NCBI GenBank assembly: GCA_900542115.1
Contig: UQMC01000032.1
Span: forward strand, 1 to 16,371
Reading direction: 5' to 3'
Origin: an uncultured Oscillibacter sp.
GTDB taxonomy: Bacteria > Bacillota > Clostridia > Oscillospirales > Oscillospiraceae
Length of the DNA stretch: 16,371 bases
Of this stretch, positions 1 through 6,565 are shown in pieces; the stretch's first letter is position 1, and the number at the start of each line of letters is the position of its first letter. The notes below the pieces were generated by a model, which was not told where the DNA came from, did not search any database, and worked only from the letters and a program-made list of their open reading frames with translations. The position numbers and the translations under genes are program-made.

Positions 1-100
1 AATTGTAACGCTCACACTCTGTACGCAAGGCGTATGTTCTCTTGAAACAGAGGCATCTGCGGTCAATGGAAAGTCTGTAATCCGTGGGGACGATCCTGTA
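1..100 (-). pseudogene. Possible DDE transposase C-terminal fragment, running off the left edge
   Basis: Reading the minus strand from about position 100 down to 1, in a frame different from the recombinase that overlaps it, gives about 33 residues without a stop. They include DYRLSIDRRC and, near the edge, YALRTECERYN. The pattern (a Cys/Phe-Lys stretch, then R-T-x-C-E-R-x-N) resembles the region around the last acidic residue of DDE transposases found in clostridial insertion sequences; this rests on recalled family resemblance, not a search. No start codon belongs to this frame, so it is a 5'-truncated remnant joined to the recombinase. The element continues outside the window, so neither its full extent nor any terminal repeats can be judged. 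Confidence 0.4.
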
Positions 101-542
101 TGTACCGCACCTCGCCCACTCGGATGCCCGTGGCACAGATAGTTTCCATGACGAGGGTGATCCGCTCCCGGCCCAAGCTGAGGGCGGCAGCGATCAGCTT
201 TTCATAGTCTGCTCGGTCCAGCTCCCGCCCGGTCTCCCGGAACAGACGGCGCTGGATCTTCAGATAGTGTGTGCGGCAGTCCGTCCAGCCGAGAAAGTTA
301 AACAGGTAGTTTAGAGCTGCCAAAGAAGCATTGATGGTAGACGGTGAATAGTTTTCTTCTCTCTGAAGGCGCTTTTTCCATGCCATAACGGTATCCTTCG
401 TAACGGACTGACCGTCCAAAAATAGCGAGAACGCTCGTACACTTCGCAAATATTTCTCCATCGTTGCCTGAGACCGCTCTGCCTGAAAAAGCGCCGTGGA
501 AAACGCGAGGATTTGTTCGTTTGTAAGGCTATGTTCTTCCAT
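63..542 (-). pseudogene. Tyrosine recombinase/integrase, truncated inside the catalytic domain
   Basis: The 159-residue product starts at the ATG at 542, which has AAGGAG seven bases upstream; an upstream in-frame start at 563 lacks such a site. Residues about 8-95 look like the helical core-binding (SAM-like) domain of XerC/D-type recombinases, with the pattern STINASLAALNYLFNFLGW. Residues about 110-147 begin the catalytic domain and contain ATGIRVGEVRYI, whose Arg141 is the first catalytic arginine. Homology then stops; the frame picks up about 11 unrelated residues and ends at 63. The His-x-x-Arg box and the nucleophilic Tyr are missing, so it cannot recombine DNA. The break coincides with the transposase-like fragment, which suggests an insertion or deletion joined the two. 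Family assignment is confident; which element it came from is unknown. Confidence 0.75.
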
Positions 543-639
543 GGTGACTCTCCTTGAAATCAAATGTGATAAATCCCATTTTAACGCCTAAATAAAGCCT
601 TACAAATAGCTTTCGCAGTTGTCTCAGCCGTAAAAGTAC

Positions 640-1643
640 CGGATTTCAATTAGATACTATTGTCAAAACAACTGCAAGCCAAGCACAATCAATAACTATG
701 ATAAGAAAATCCGGCTGCACATCAAGCCCGCCATCGGAAAGTACCGGCTTGCGGCACTGTCTTCCGAAACTTTGCAAAAGCTAATAAACGATAAATTCAA
801 TCAGGGGTATAGCCACAACACCTTAGCGGTGCTGAAAGGCATCCTGACTGGGAGTCTTTCCTATGCGGTTCAGCCGCTGAAATACATTCCATTCAGTCCT
901 GCGGAGTATATAGACATTCCCTCTACTCGTGCAACGCCAAAAGTCAAAACCAGAAGTGCACCTCATGTGTACCTGTCCGCAGAGCAAATGGGGAAGTTAT
1001 TCCAACGGTTCCCGGAGGGGAGCAGTTCTTATCTGCCTCTCCTGATCGGCTATAAATGCGGGTTGCGTATCGCAGAAGCTTTTGCTTTGGAATGGAAAGA
1101 TATTGACCTGACCGCAAAAAGCTGACGGTTCGGCAGCAAATTCTATGGCAGGAAAAGAATGCGACCACTGGTGCACCGGCATACTGGTATTTCACAATGC
1201 CAAAGTATGACAGTATTCGTACCATTGAGCTTTCGCAAGATGTTGTTGGTGTCTTAGAACGCGAAAAAGTGCGGCAGACGCAAAATCGTGCAATCTGTGA
1301 CGATCTCTACATCCGTTGGTTCCGTGATGACGTCGGGCATCTTAACTGCAATGGGAATGGTGACGAGATCCATTTGGTAATGGTCCGCCCGGACGGTTCC
1401 TATATCAATAGCCGCAATATGCAGCACGTCAGCCATATCGCAAGGCATGAGCTGGGAATTCCAAAATTTGACTATCATAGTCTGCGGCACACCCACGCGA
1501 CCATGCTGGCAGAAAAAGGTGCTTCTCCGAAATACGTGCAGTATAGACTGGGGCACAAAAACATTCAAGTTACTATGTAAATCTACCAGCATCTAACCGA
1601 TAAAATGTCAGCGGAAGGAGCTAAGCTTTTGGACATGCTTTGA
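640..1643 (+). pseudogene. Phage/ICE-type tyrosine integrase pseudogene (frameshift plus nonsense)
   Basis: The readable frame opens after a stop at 631, without a convincing start. Core-binding domain: ...STINNYDKKIRLHIKPAIGKYRL, then the catalytic domain with GYKCGLRIAEAFALEW, which holds the first catalytic Arg. At an A5 run (1116-1120) the frame breaks; inserting one A restores reading into LTVRQQILW and onward to 1580. The second part carries HSLRHTHATMLAEKG (the His-x-x-Arg box) and RLGHKNIQVTM. TAA at 1578-1580 then interrupts a frame that otherwise continues IYQHLTDKMSAEGAKLLDML to the natural stop at 1641-1643. The catalytic Tyr is in IYQHLT, so the stop removes it. Three lesions (no N-terminal arm-binding domain or start, a 1-nt deletion, a nonsense codon) make it non-functional. 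The type matches Int of Tn916-like elements and temperate phages of Firmicutes. Confidence 0.85.
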
Positions 1644-1650
1644 AAATTTG

Positions 1651-1671
1651 GTTGACAAAATGTTGACAAAA
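1651..1671 (+). repeat. Two 10-bp direct repeats GTTGACAAAA separated by 1 nt
   Basis: GTTGACAAAA occurs at 1651-1660 and again at 1662-1671, directly after the integrase pseudogene. Short direct repeats just beyond an integrase gene are often arm-type integrase binding sites at an element end, so this may be a relic of an attachment region. That reading is inference; no matching second copy was found in the window. Confidence 0.4.
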
Positions 1672-1675
1672 CGCT

Positions 1676-1710
1676 AAAAACACCCGTTTCTCTATGAAAC
1701 GGGTGTTTTT
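1676..1710 (+). terminator. Intrinsic terminator after the integrase pseudogene (works both ways)
   Basis: A 15-bp perfect stem (1676-1690 with 1696-1710), loop TCTAT, core CACCCGTTTC/GAAACGGGTG, flanked by A5 and T5. The symmetric tails make it a terminator on both strands, so it can also stop transcription of the GGGtGRT operon arriving on the minus strand. Confidence 0.85.
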
Positions 1711-1757
1711 GTTTATATCAAAAAAGTTCTTTTTTTGCTATTTTCTGTAGTTTTCTA

Positions 1758-2756
1758 TTACTTCTTACTCTCAGCAACGGCAACTGCCACAGCGACGGTA
1801 GCGCCCACCATCGGGTTGTTGCCCATGCCGAGGAATCCCATCATTTCCACATGGGCGGGCACGGAGCTGGAGCCAGCAAACTGAGCGTCGGAGTGCATCC
1901 GGCCCATGGTGTCAGTCATACCGTAGGAGGCAGGGCCGGCTGCCATATTGTCCGGGTGCAGGGTGCGGCCCGTACCACCGCCGGAGGCCACGGAGAAGTA
2001 CTTCTTGCCCTGCTCGATGCACTCCTTCTTATAGGTACCGGCTACGGGGTGCTGGAACCGGGTGGGGTTGGTGGAGTTGCCGGTGATGGATACATCCACG
2101 CCCTCGTGGTGCATGATGGCCACGCCCTCCCGGACGTCATCCGCGCCGTAGCAGCGGACTGCGGCCCGCTCGCCTTCAGAATATTTGACCTCCCGGACGA
2201 TCTTCAGTTCGCCGGTATAGTAATCAAACTGCGTCTGGACATAGGTGAAGCCATTGATGCGGCTGATGATCTGGGCGGCGTCCTTGCCAAGTCCGTTGAG
2301 AATGACCCGCAGAGGCTCCTTCCGGGCCTTGTTGGCGTTGCGAACGATGCCGATGGCGCCCTCGGCGGCGGCAAAGGACTCGTGGCCCGCCAGAAACGCG
2401 AAGCACTTGGTCTCGTCCCGCAGCAGCATAGCGCCCAGATTACCGTGGCCCAGACCCACCTTGCGCTCCTCGGCTACGGAGCCGGGGATGCAGAAAGACT
2501 GCAGGCCGATGCCGATGGCCTCCGCCGCTTCGGCAGCGGTCTTCACGCCCTTTTTCAGTGCAATGGCCGCGCCCACGCAGTAGGCCCAGCAGGCGTTTTC
2601 AAAGCAGATGGGCTGGATACCTTTCACGATCTCGTAGGGGTCGAAGCCCGCGGCCTTGCAGATGTCGCGGCACTCCTCCACGCTGGAAATTCCGTACTGA
2701 GAAAGGACGGAATTGATTTTGTCGATTCTTCTCTCGTAGCTTTCAAACAGAGCCAT
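1758..2756 (-). CDS. GGGtGRT family protein
   Basis: 332 residues from the ATG at 2756 (MALFESYERR, the usual family N-terminus as recalled); an in-frame start four codons earlier lies only 1 nt from the AAAGGA ribosome site. The naming motif GGGTGRT is at residues about 259-265 (ASGGGTGRTLHP). Other marked parts are GLGHGNLGAMLL, FLAGHESFAAAEGAIG, STNPTRFQHPVAGTY, and a small-residue tail GNNPMVGATVAVAVAVAESKK-like end. No signal peptide or clear membrane span, so probably cytoplasmic. Several Cys (around residues 52, 56, 60, 89) could bind metal, but this is only a possibility. It is the second gene of an operon with a NifU/IscU-like scaffold 156 nt upstream, a pairing seen in clostridial genomes, which hints at a role in Fe-S or another metal-cofactor process. 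Its biochemical function is not known to me. Confidence 0.88.
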   Translation of the reverse strand: MALFESYERRIDKINSVLSQYGISSVEECRDICKAAGFDPYEIVKGIQPICFENACWAYCVGAAIALKKGVKTAAEAAEAIGIGLQSFCIPGSVAEERKVGLGHGNLGAMLLRDETKCFAFLAGHESFAAAEGAIGIVRNANKARKEPLRVILNGLGKDAAQIISRINGFTYVQTQFDYYTGELKIVREVKYSEGERAAVRCYGADDVREGVAIMHHEGVDVSITGNSTNPTRFQHPVAGTYKKECIEQGKKYFSVASGGGTGRTLHPDNMAAGPASYGMTDTMGRMHSDAQFAGSSSVPAHVEMMGFLGMGNNPMVGATVAVAVAVAESKK

Positions 2757-2912
2757 GGTGATGACCATTTCCTTTCGTCATACTTGATTGCGAAGAACCA
2801 TTCCCTAAAAAGGAAATAGTCATTTCGCATCTACCGCGGTTGCCGCTCCAGCGGCGAGCGGTTGGCGATTTTTAGATTGTGTTTGCGCTATGCAAACACA
2901 ATCCTCCTTCTC
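2757..2912 (-). repeat. Intercistronic region with two stem-loops
   Basis: The 156 nt between the NifU-like gene and the GGGtGRT gene hold a perfect 12-bp inverted repeat (GATTGTGTTTGC at 2875-2886, loop GCTAT, GCAAACACAATC at 2892-2903) and a smaller GC-rich one (CCGCTC at 2843-2848 with GAGCGG at 2856-2861). Neither is followed by a T-run on the minus strand, so they do not look like ordinary terminators. They may be an mRNA processing or stabilising element that sets the ratio of the two proteins, or a dispersed palindromic repeat. I saw no second promoter with good boxes here. Confidence 0.6.
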
Positions 2913-3605
2913 TTATTCCTGACGGGGGTCGATGTATTTGACAGCGCTGTCCCACTGTCCGTAATGGGACTTGGCCTTCTCTAACGCCTCGTTGGCGTCC
3001 GTACCCTTTTTGATGGCATCCATCATCTTACCGAGGTTCACAAACTCATAGCCGATGATCTCATTGTCCGCGTTCAGCGCCACGCGGGTGACATAGCCCT
3101 CGGCCATTTCCATATAGCGGGGGCCCTTTTCCTTGGTGGCAAACATGGTACCGATCTGGCTCCGCAGGCCCTTACCCAAGTCCTCCAGCGATGCGCCTAC
3201 CGGCAGGCCGCCCTCGGAGAAAGCCGTTTGCGTCCGGCCATAGACGATCTGCAAAAACAGCTCCCGCATGGCAGTGTTGATGGCGTCGCACACAAGGTCG
3301 GTGTTCAGCGCCTCCAAAATGGTCTTTCCAACCAGAATCTCACTGGCCATGGCGGCGGAATGGGTCATGCCGGAGCAGCCGATGGTCTCCACCAGCGCCT
3401 CCTCAATGACGCCGTCCTTTACGTTCAGCGTCAGCTTACAGGCGCCCTGCTGGGGCGCACACCAGCCGATACCGTGGGTCAGGCCGGAAATGTCCCGAAT
3501 CTCCTTGGCCTGCACCCACTTACCCTCCTCGGGAATGGGGGCCGGACCGTGATACGCGCCCTTGGCCACAGGGCACATATTCTGCACTTCAGTGGAATAG
3601 ATCAT
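2913..3605 (-). CDS. NifU/IscU-like iron-sulfur cluster assembly scaffold protein
   Basis: 230 residues, ATG at 3605 with a clear AGGAG site upstream. The N-terminal half resembles the NifU_N/IscU fold: QQGACKLTLNVKDGVIEEALVETIGCSGMTHSAAMASEIL parallels the IscU stretch holding two of its three Cys ligands, here Cys56 and Cys77. Cys106 (DLVCDAIN) may be the third ligand. Cys11 (NMCPVAKGAYHG) and Cys49 are extra. It is much longer than IscU (about 130 residues): residues about 125-230 form an extension without a family I can name. No cysteine desulfurase sits beside it, unlike isc or suf operons, so it may not be the house-keeping scaffold. It is the first gene of an operon with the GGGtGRT gene and has a strong promoter at 3677-3705. 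Confidence 0.82.
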   Translation of the reverse strand: MIYSTEVQNMCPVAKGAYHGPAPIPEEGKWVQAKEIRDISGLTHGIGWCAPQQGACKLTLNVKDGVIEEALVETIGCSGMTHSAAMASEILVGKTILEALNTDLVCDAINTAMRELFLQIVYGRTQTAFSEGGLPVGASLEDLGKGLRSQIGTMFATKEKGPRYMEMAEGYVTRVALNADNEIIGYEFVNLGKMMDAIKKGTDANEALEKAKSHYGQWDSAVKYIDPRQE

Positions 3606-3631
3606 ATCCGATCTCCTTTTCTATCTGAATT

Positions 3632-3654
3632 TGCCGAATAGCTGGGGTTCGGCA
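3632..3654 (-). promoter_or_regulatory. Inverted repeat in the 5' leader of the NifU-like operon
   Basis: TGCCGAA (3632-3638) and TTCGGCA (3648-3654) form a perfect 7-bp inverted repeat between the promoter and the ribosome site. It could be a leader hairpin or an operator for a dimeric repressor; nothing in the sequence decides between these. Confidence 0.4.
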
Positions 3655-3676
3655 TTTCGCCGGATTTTCACCAATT

Positions 3677-3705
3677 ATTATATTGGCAATCGTTTACTAT
3701 GTCAA
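3677..3705 (-). promoter_or_regulatory. Vegetative (sigma-A type) promoter of the NifU-like/GGGtGRT operon
   Basis: On the minus strand a perfect -35 box TTGACA (3705-3700) and a perfect -10 box TATAAT (3682-3677) are 17 nt apart. This is the best consensus match seen in the window and lies about 72 nt upstream of the NifU-like start, implying high basal expression unless an operator intervenes. Confidence 0.88.
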
Positions 3706-3811
3706 GAACTCCTTTTTGCGTTTTCATCGTCAAATTGACGAAACGAGCTGCCTCCAAAATACTCCGCTGCTGGTTTGCCGGTCAAATAAACCACTCACAT
3801 CTGTAATAAAA

Positions 3812-3842
3812 GGGCGGCTCCCGCATTCTGCGGGAGCCGCCC
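3812..3842 (-). terminator. Intrinsic terminator of the pyrophosphatase gene
   Basis: A perfect 14-bp GC-rich stem (3812-3825 with 3829-3842, GGGCGGCTCCCGCA type) with a 3-nt loop, followed on the minus strand by TTTTATT. It sits 23 nt after the pyrophosphatase stop and separates it from the NifU-like operon. The rest of the gap 3606-3865 holds the promoter described at 3677 and nothing else I can support. Confidence 0.92.
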
Positions 3843-3865
3843 AAAAGCGTAATATTTCTTTTGAC

Positions 3866-5857
3866 TTACAGCAGACCGCCTGCGGTGAAGATAGAAGCAA
3901 ACACCAGAGAAACAACGGTCATGAGCTTAATAAGGATGTTGATGGAGGGGCCGGAGGTATCCTTGAAGGGATCGCCCACGGTATCGCCCACCACTGCGGC
4001 CTTATGGGCCTCGCTGCCCTTGCCGCCGTGGTTGCCGTCCTCGATATACTTCTTGGCGTTATCCCAAGCGCCGCCGGCGTTGGACATGAAAATGGCCATC
4101 AGCACACCGGTGACCAGCGCACCTGCCAGCATACCGCCCAGTGCGCCGGTACCCAGCAGCAGGCCCACGGCCAGAGGCGCCAGAACGGCCATAACACCGG
4201 GAACCAGCATCTCCTTCAGAGCGGAGGTGGTGGAGATAGCCACACAGGACTTGTAATCAGGCTTCGCGGTGCCCTCCATGATGCCGGGGATGGTGCGGAA
4301 CTGGCGGCGCACCTCCTCGATCATGCTGTAGGCGGCCTTGGAAACGGAGTCCATGGTCAGAGCGGAGAACACAAAGGGCAGCATACCGCCGATGAGCAGG
4401 CCGATGGTCACCCGAGAGTCCAGAATGTTGATGCCGGTATCGGCAATGCCGACAGCCTGCGCGTAGCTGACAAACAGGGCCAGTGCGGTCAGGGCGGCGG
4501 AGCCGATGGCGAAGCCCTTACCCATAGCGGCAGTTGTGTTGCCAACGGCGTCCAGCTTGTCGGTGATCTCACGGACATGAGGCTCAAGGCCGCTCATCTC
4601 TGCGATGCCGCCGGCGTTATCGGCGATAGGACCGTAGGCGTCCACAGCCACGGTGATGCCGGTGGTGGACAGCATACCCACAGCGGCCAGCGCAATGCCG
4701 TACAGGCCCGCCACGGTGTAGGAAACAAAGATACCCACGCAGATCAGCAGAATGGGAACGGCGGTGGACATCATGCCAACGGCAATGCCGCTGATGATGG
4801 TGGTGGCAGCGCCGGTCTCGGACTGCTGGGCGATCTTCTGCACGGACTTATAATCGCCGGAGGTGTAGATCTCGGTGACAATACCGATGATGAGGCCCAC
4901 GATCAGGCCCGCAATGATGGCGATGGCCTGAGACATACCGCCGAAGAAGGTATTGCTCAAAATCAGGGACAGGACCACCACAATGGCGGAGGACACATAG
5001 GAGCCCATCTTCAGGGCCTTGTGGGGATTGGAGTTTTCATCGCCGCGGACAAAGAAGCAGCCGATAATGGAGGCCACGATGCCGGCGGCAGCCAGAATCA
5101 GGGGGAACAGAGCACCGGCACCGGCAAAGGTGCCGGTCACGGCGATACCCAGCGTCAGCGCGGACACCAGAGCGCCCACATAGGACTCAAACAGGTCAGC
5201 GCCCATGCCGGCCACGTCGCCCACGTTGTCGCCCACGTTATCGGCGATAACGGCAGGGTTCCGGGGGTCATCCTCGGGGATACCGGCCTCGACCTTACCA
5301 ACAAGGTCAGCACCCACATCGGCGGCCTTGGTGTAGATACCGCCGCCCACACGGGCAAACAGCGCGATGGAGGAAGCGCCCAGAGAGAAGCCAGTGAGAA
5401 TTTCAACGTTGCCGGTCACGGCATAGATACCGGCACAGCCCAGCAGGCCGAGGCCCACCACGCACATACCCATGACGGAGCCGCCGGAAAACGCGATGCC
5501 CAGCGCCTTGTTCATGCCGCTGGCCTTGGCGGCGGCAGCGGTGCGGACATTGGCCTTCGTGGCTACATTCATGCCTACATAGCCGGCGCACACGGAGAAG
5601 ACCGCACCGATGAGGAAGCACACTGCCGTGAGCCATGTGATGAACAGGCCGATGAGCACGAACAGCACCGCCACGAAGATGACCAGAATCTTATACTCGG
5701 CAAACAGGAACGCCCGGGCACCGTCGCTGATGCTCTCCGCAATCTCCCGCATACGCTCCGTACCGGCATCTGCCTTGGAAACCACGGAGGTCTTCCACGC
5801 GGCAAACACCAGCGCAAGGACTGCACATACAAGGGCAACCCAAATGATGTTTTCCAT
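3866..5857 (-). CDS. hppA: Membrane-bound pyrophosphatase, predicted K+-dependent and Na+-pumping
   Basis: 663 residues, about 16 membrane helices expected for the family. It hydrolyses pyrophosphate to drive ions out of the cell. The substrate/Mg site is clear: [11 protein letters not shown] at residues about 180-190 (Asp180, Asp184, Lys188, Glu190) followed by [20 protein letters not shown]. In [14 protein letters not shown], Ala443 occupies the position that is Ala in K+-dependent and Lys in K+-independent enzymes. DLFESYVGA has the Glu (Glu224) directly after Phe, as in Na+-pumping enzymes; H+-pumping plant-type enzymes have FGSYAES with the Glu four residues later. These two calls follow family rules and are inference for this protein. 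The start at 5857 has AAGGAG eight bases upstream; an in-frame GTG at 5866 overlaps that site. It stands alone between its own promoter and terminator, giving an anaerobe energy recovery from biosynthetic PPi. Confidence 0.95.
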   Translation of the reverse strand: MENIIWVALVCAVLALVFAAWKTSVVSKADAGTERMREIAESISDGARAFLFAEYKILVIFVAVLFVLIGLFITWLTAVCFLIGAVFSVCAGYVGMNVATKANVRTAAAAKASGMNKALGIAFSGGSVMGMCVVGLGLLGCAGIYAVTGNVEILTGFSLGASSIALFARVGGGIYTKAADVGADLVGKVEAGIPEDDPRNPAVIADNVGDNVGDVAGMGADLFESYVGALVSALTLGIAVTGTFAGAGALFPLILAAAGIVASIIGCFFVRGDENSNPHKALKMGSYVSSAIVVVLSLILSNTFFGGMSQAIAIIAGLIVGLIIGIVTEIYTSGDYKSVQKIAQQSETGAATTIISGIAVGMMSTAVPILLICVGIFVSYTVAGLYGIALAAVGMLSTTGITVAVDAYGPIADNAGGIAEMSGLEPHVREITDKLDAVGNTTAAMGKGFAIGSAALTALALFVSYAQAVGIADTGINILDSRVTIGLLIGGMLPFVFSALTMDSVSKAAYSMIEEVRRQFRTIPGIMEGTAKPDYKSCVAISTTSALKEMLVPGVMAVLAPLAVGLLLGTGALGGMLAGALVTGVLMAIFMSNAGGAWDNAKKYIEDGNHGGKGSEAHKAAVVGDTVGDPFKDTSGPSINILIKLMTVVSLVFASIFTAGGLL

Positions 5858-5918
5858 TTTTTCCACTCCTTAAAAAATTCAACAGTTTTTCAATCGACTT
5901 GGAAATTACTGCTGTATC

Positions 5919-5947
5919 ATTCTACCAATCGCGCGGTCTCTTTTCAA
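5919..5947 (-). promoter_or_regulatory. Promoter of the pyrophosphatase gene
   Basis: On the minus strand -35 TTGAAA (5947-5942) and -10 TAGAAT (5924-5919) are 17 nt apart. Transcription would start about 55 nt upstream of the ATG at 5857. Confidence 0.78.
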
Positions 5948-6220
5948 GTAAATTTACCTAAGCCACTGTGTAATTTGTACAAATTTTACGTTTTAGCCAA
6001 AAGAAATGTGGAATGTTTCCGAATTTTCGTTTTATTTTTTCGGCATTTCCGTTTGCGTATACCGTTTTCGTTACACAATTTTGCACATTCATGCCGTAAA
6101 CTAACCTGATTTCCGCTATATTCACGAATAAATGCAAAGACTTCACCTGATTTGCCCGCCGTTCCCTGCGGCAAAACGATTGCGCCGTTTGTGGAATTTT
6201 CACATCCGAAAAAAGGGCAG
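5948..6220. other. AT-rich intergenic stretch with no supported gene
   Basis: About 270 nt between the pyrophosphatase promoter and the terminator of the small peptide unit. Open frames here are short, lack ribosome sites, or run through the terminator at 6221-6246, and base composition is clearly more AT-rich than the neighbouring genes. I see no tRNA or recognisable structured RNA. It could hold upstream promoter elements (A/T tracts) for the pyrophosphatase gene. Confidence 0.5.
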
Positions 6221-6246
6221 AAAAAATCCACGCCCATTCGGCGTGG
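6221..6246 (-). terminator. Intrinsic terminator after the 24-aa peptide gene
   Basis: A 7-bp stem CCACGCC (6228-6234)/GGCGTGG (6240-6246) with loop CATTC, followed on the minus strand by ATTTTTT. It begins 14 nt after the stop codon of the small ORF, closing that transcription unit. Confidence 0.78.
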
Positions 6247-6259
6247 CTCTTCCGGGGTT

Positions 6260-6334
6260 TTACCGCTCGCTGTGGCTCTGCTCCTGATCCTGGAAAATCA
6301 GATCGTCCAGATCCATGATGAAATTGTTCAGCAT
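6260..6334 (-). CDS. 24-residue acidic peptide (small ORF, function unknown)
   Basis: Not recognised as any named family. ATG at 6334 opens 24 codons ending in TAA at 6260. The product starts MLNNFIMDLDDLIF and ends QEQSHSER; the first half alternates hydrophobic residues with Asp (positions 8, 10, 11), and could form a short amphipathic helix. Support: an AAAGGAGG ribosome site 10 nt upstream, a good promoter at 6371-6399 and an intrinsic terminator 14 nt downstream, so the unit encodes this peptide and nothing else. A competing reading starts at a GTG in another frame (6341), but it lies only 3 nt from the ribosome site and would read through the terminator. It could be a stand-alone microprotein; a leader peptide is less likely because no gene follows before the terminator. 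An sRNA with incidental coding cannot be excluded. Confidence 0.55.
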   Translation of the reverse strand: MLNNFIMDLDDLIFQDQEQSHSER

Positions 6335-6370
6335 ATTTCACATTCCTCCTTTCCTTTATTTGTTATGCCT

Positions 6371-6399
6371 ACTATAACATCTCGCTTTGTTTATTTCAA
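6371..6399 (-). promoter_or_regulatory. Promoter of the 24-aa peptide unit
   Basis: On the minus strand -35 TTGAAA (6399-6394) and -10 TATAGT (6376-6371) are 17 nt apart, about 37 nt upstream of the ATG at 6334, leaving a short leader that holds the ribosome site. Confidence 0.78.
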
Positions 6400-6491
6400 C
6401 TATTTTTTTATGACTTTTTTGTAAATTCTGTGTAAAGCGTTGATTCTCCTGAGCGCCCACGCCACGTTTCCGCGGTTTTCGCATTTTTCTC

Positions 6492-6520
6492 TTTACAAAC
6501 AGGGCAAACTTCTATATAAT
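6492..6520 (+). promoter_or_regulatory. Promoter of prfB
   Basis: -35 TTTACA (6492-6497) and a perfect -10 TATAAT (6515-6520) with a 17-nt spacer, 45 nt before the prfB ATG. Confidence 0.85.
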
Positions 6521-6565
6521 ATTGAAGCTAAAGGAATATTTCGAGAGGAAAGTTGAGAAAACGAT

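Noticed and set aside
1851..2819. Plus-strand open frame of about 322 codons opposite the GGGtGRT gene
   Set aside because: It is an antisense shadow of a recognised family; no ribosome site and Gly/Ala/His-rich translation.
3683..6109. Very long plus-strand open frame (about 808 codons) over the pyrophosphatase gene
   Set aside because: It is antisense to a clear pyrophosphatase. Its His/Gly/Ala-rich, low-complexity translation is what codon bias of a GC-rich gene produces on the other strand, and it has no family motif or ribosome site.
6100..6165. Loosely repeated AAATCAGGT words in the AT-rich gap
   Set aside because: Only two short imperfect copies; expected by chance in AT-rich sequence, and no further copies are spaced regularly.
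5958..6341. Minus-strand frame of 127 codons starting at GTG 6341
   Set aside because: Its start lies only 3 nt from the ribosome site, and the frame runs through an intrinsic terminator into an AT-rich non-coding stretch. The 24-codon frame from the ATG at 6334 fits the signals better.
6152..6424. Plus-strand frame of 90 codons in the gap before prfB
   Set aside because: No ribosome site, it crosses the terminator and promoter of the small peptide unit, and the translation has no recognisable domain.
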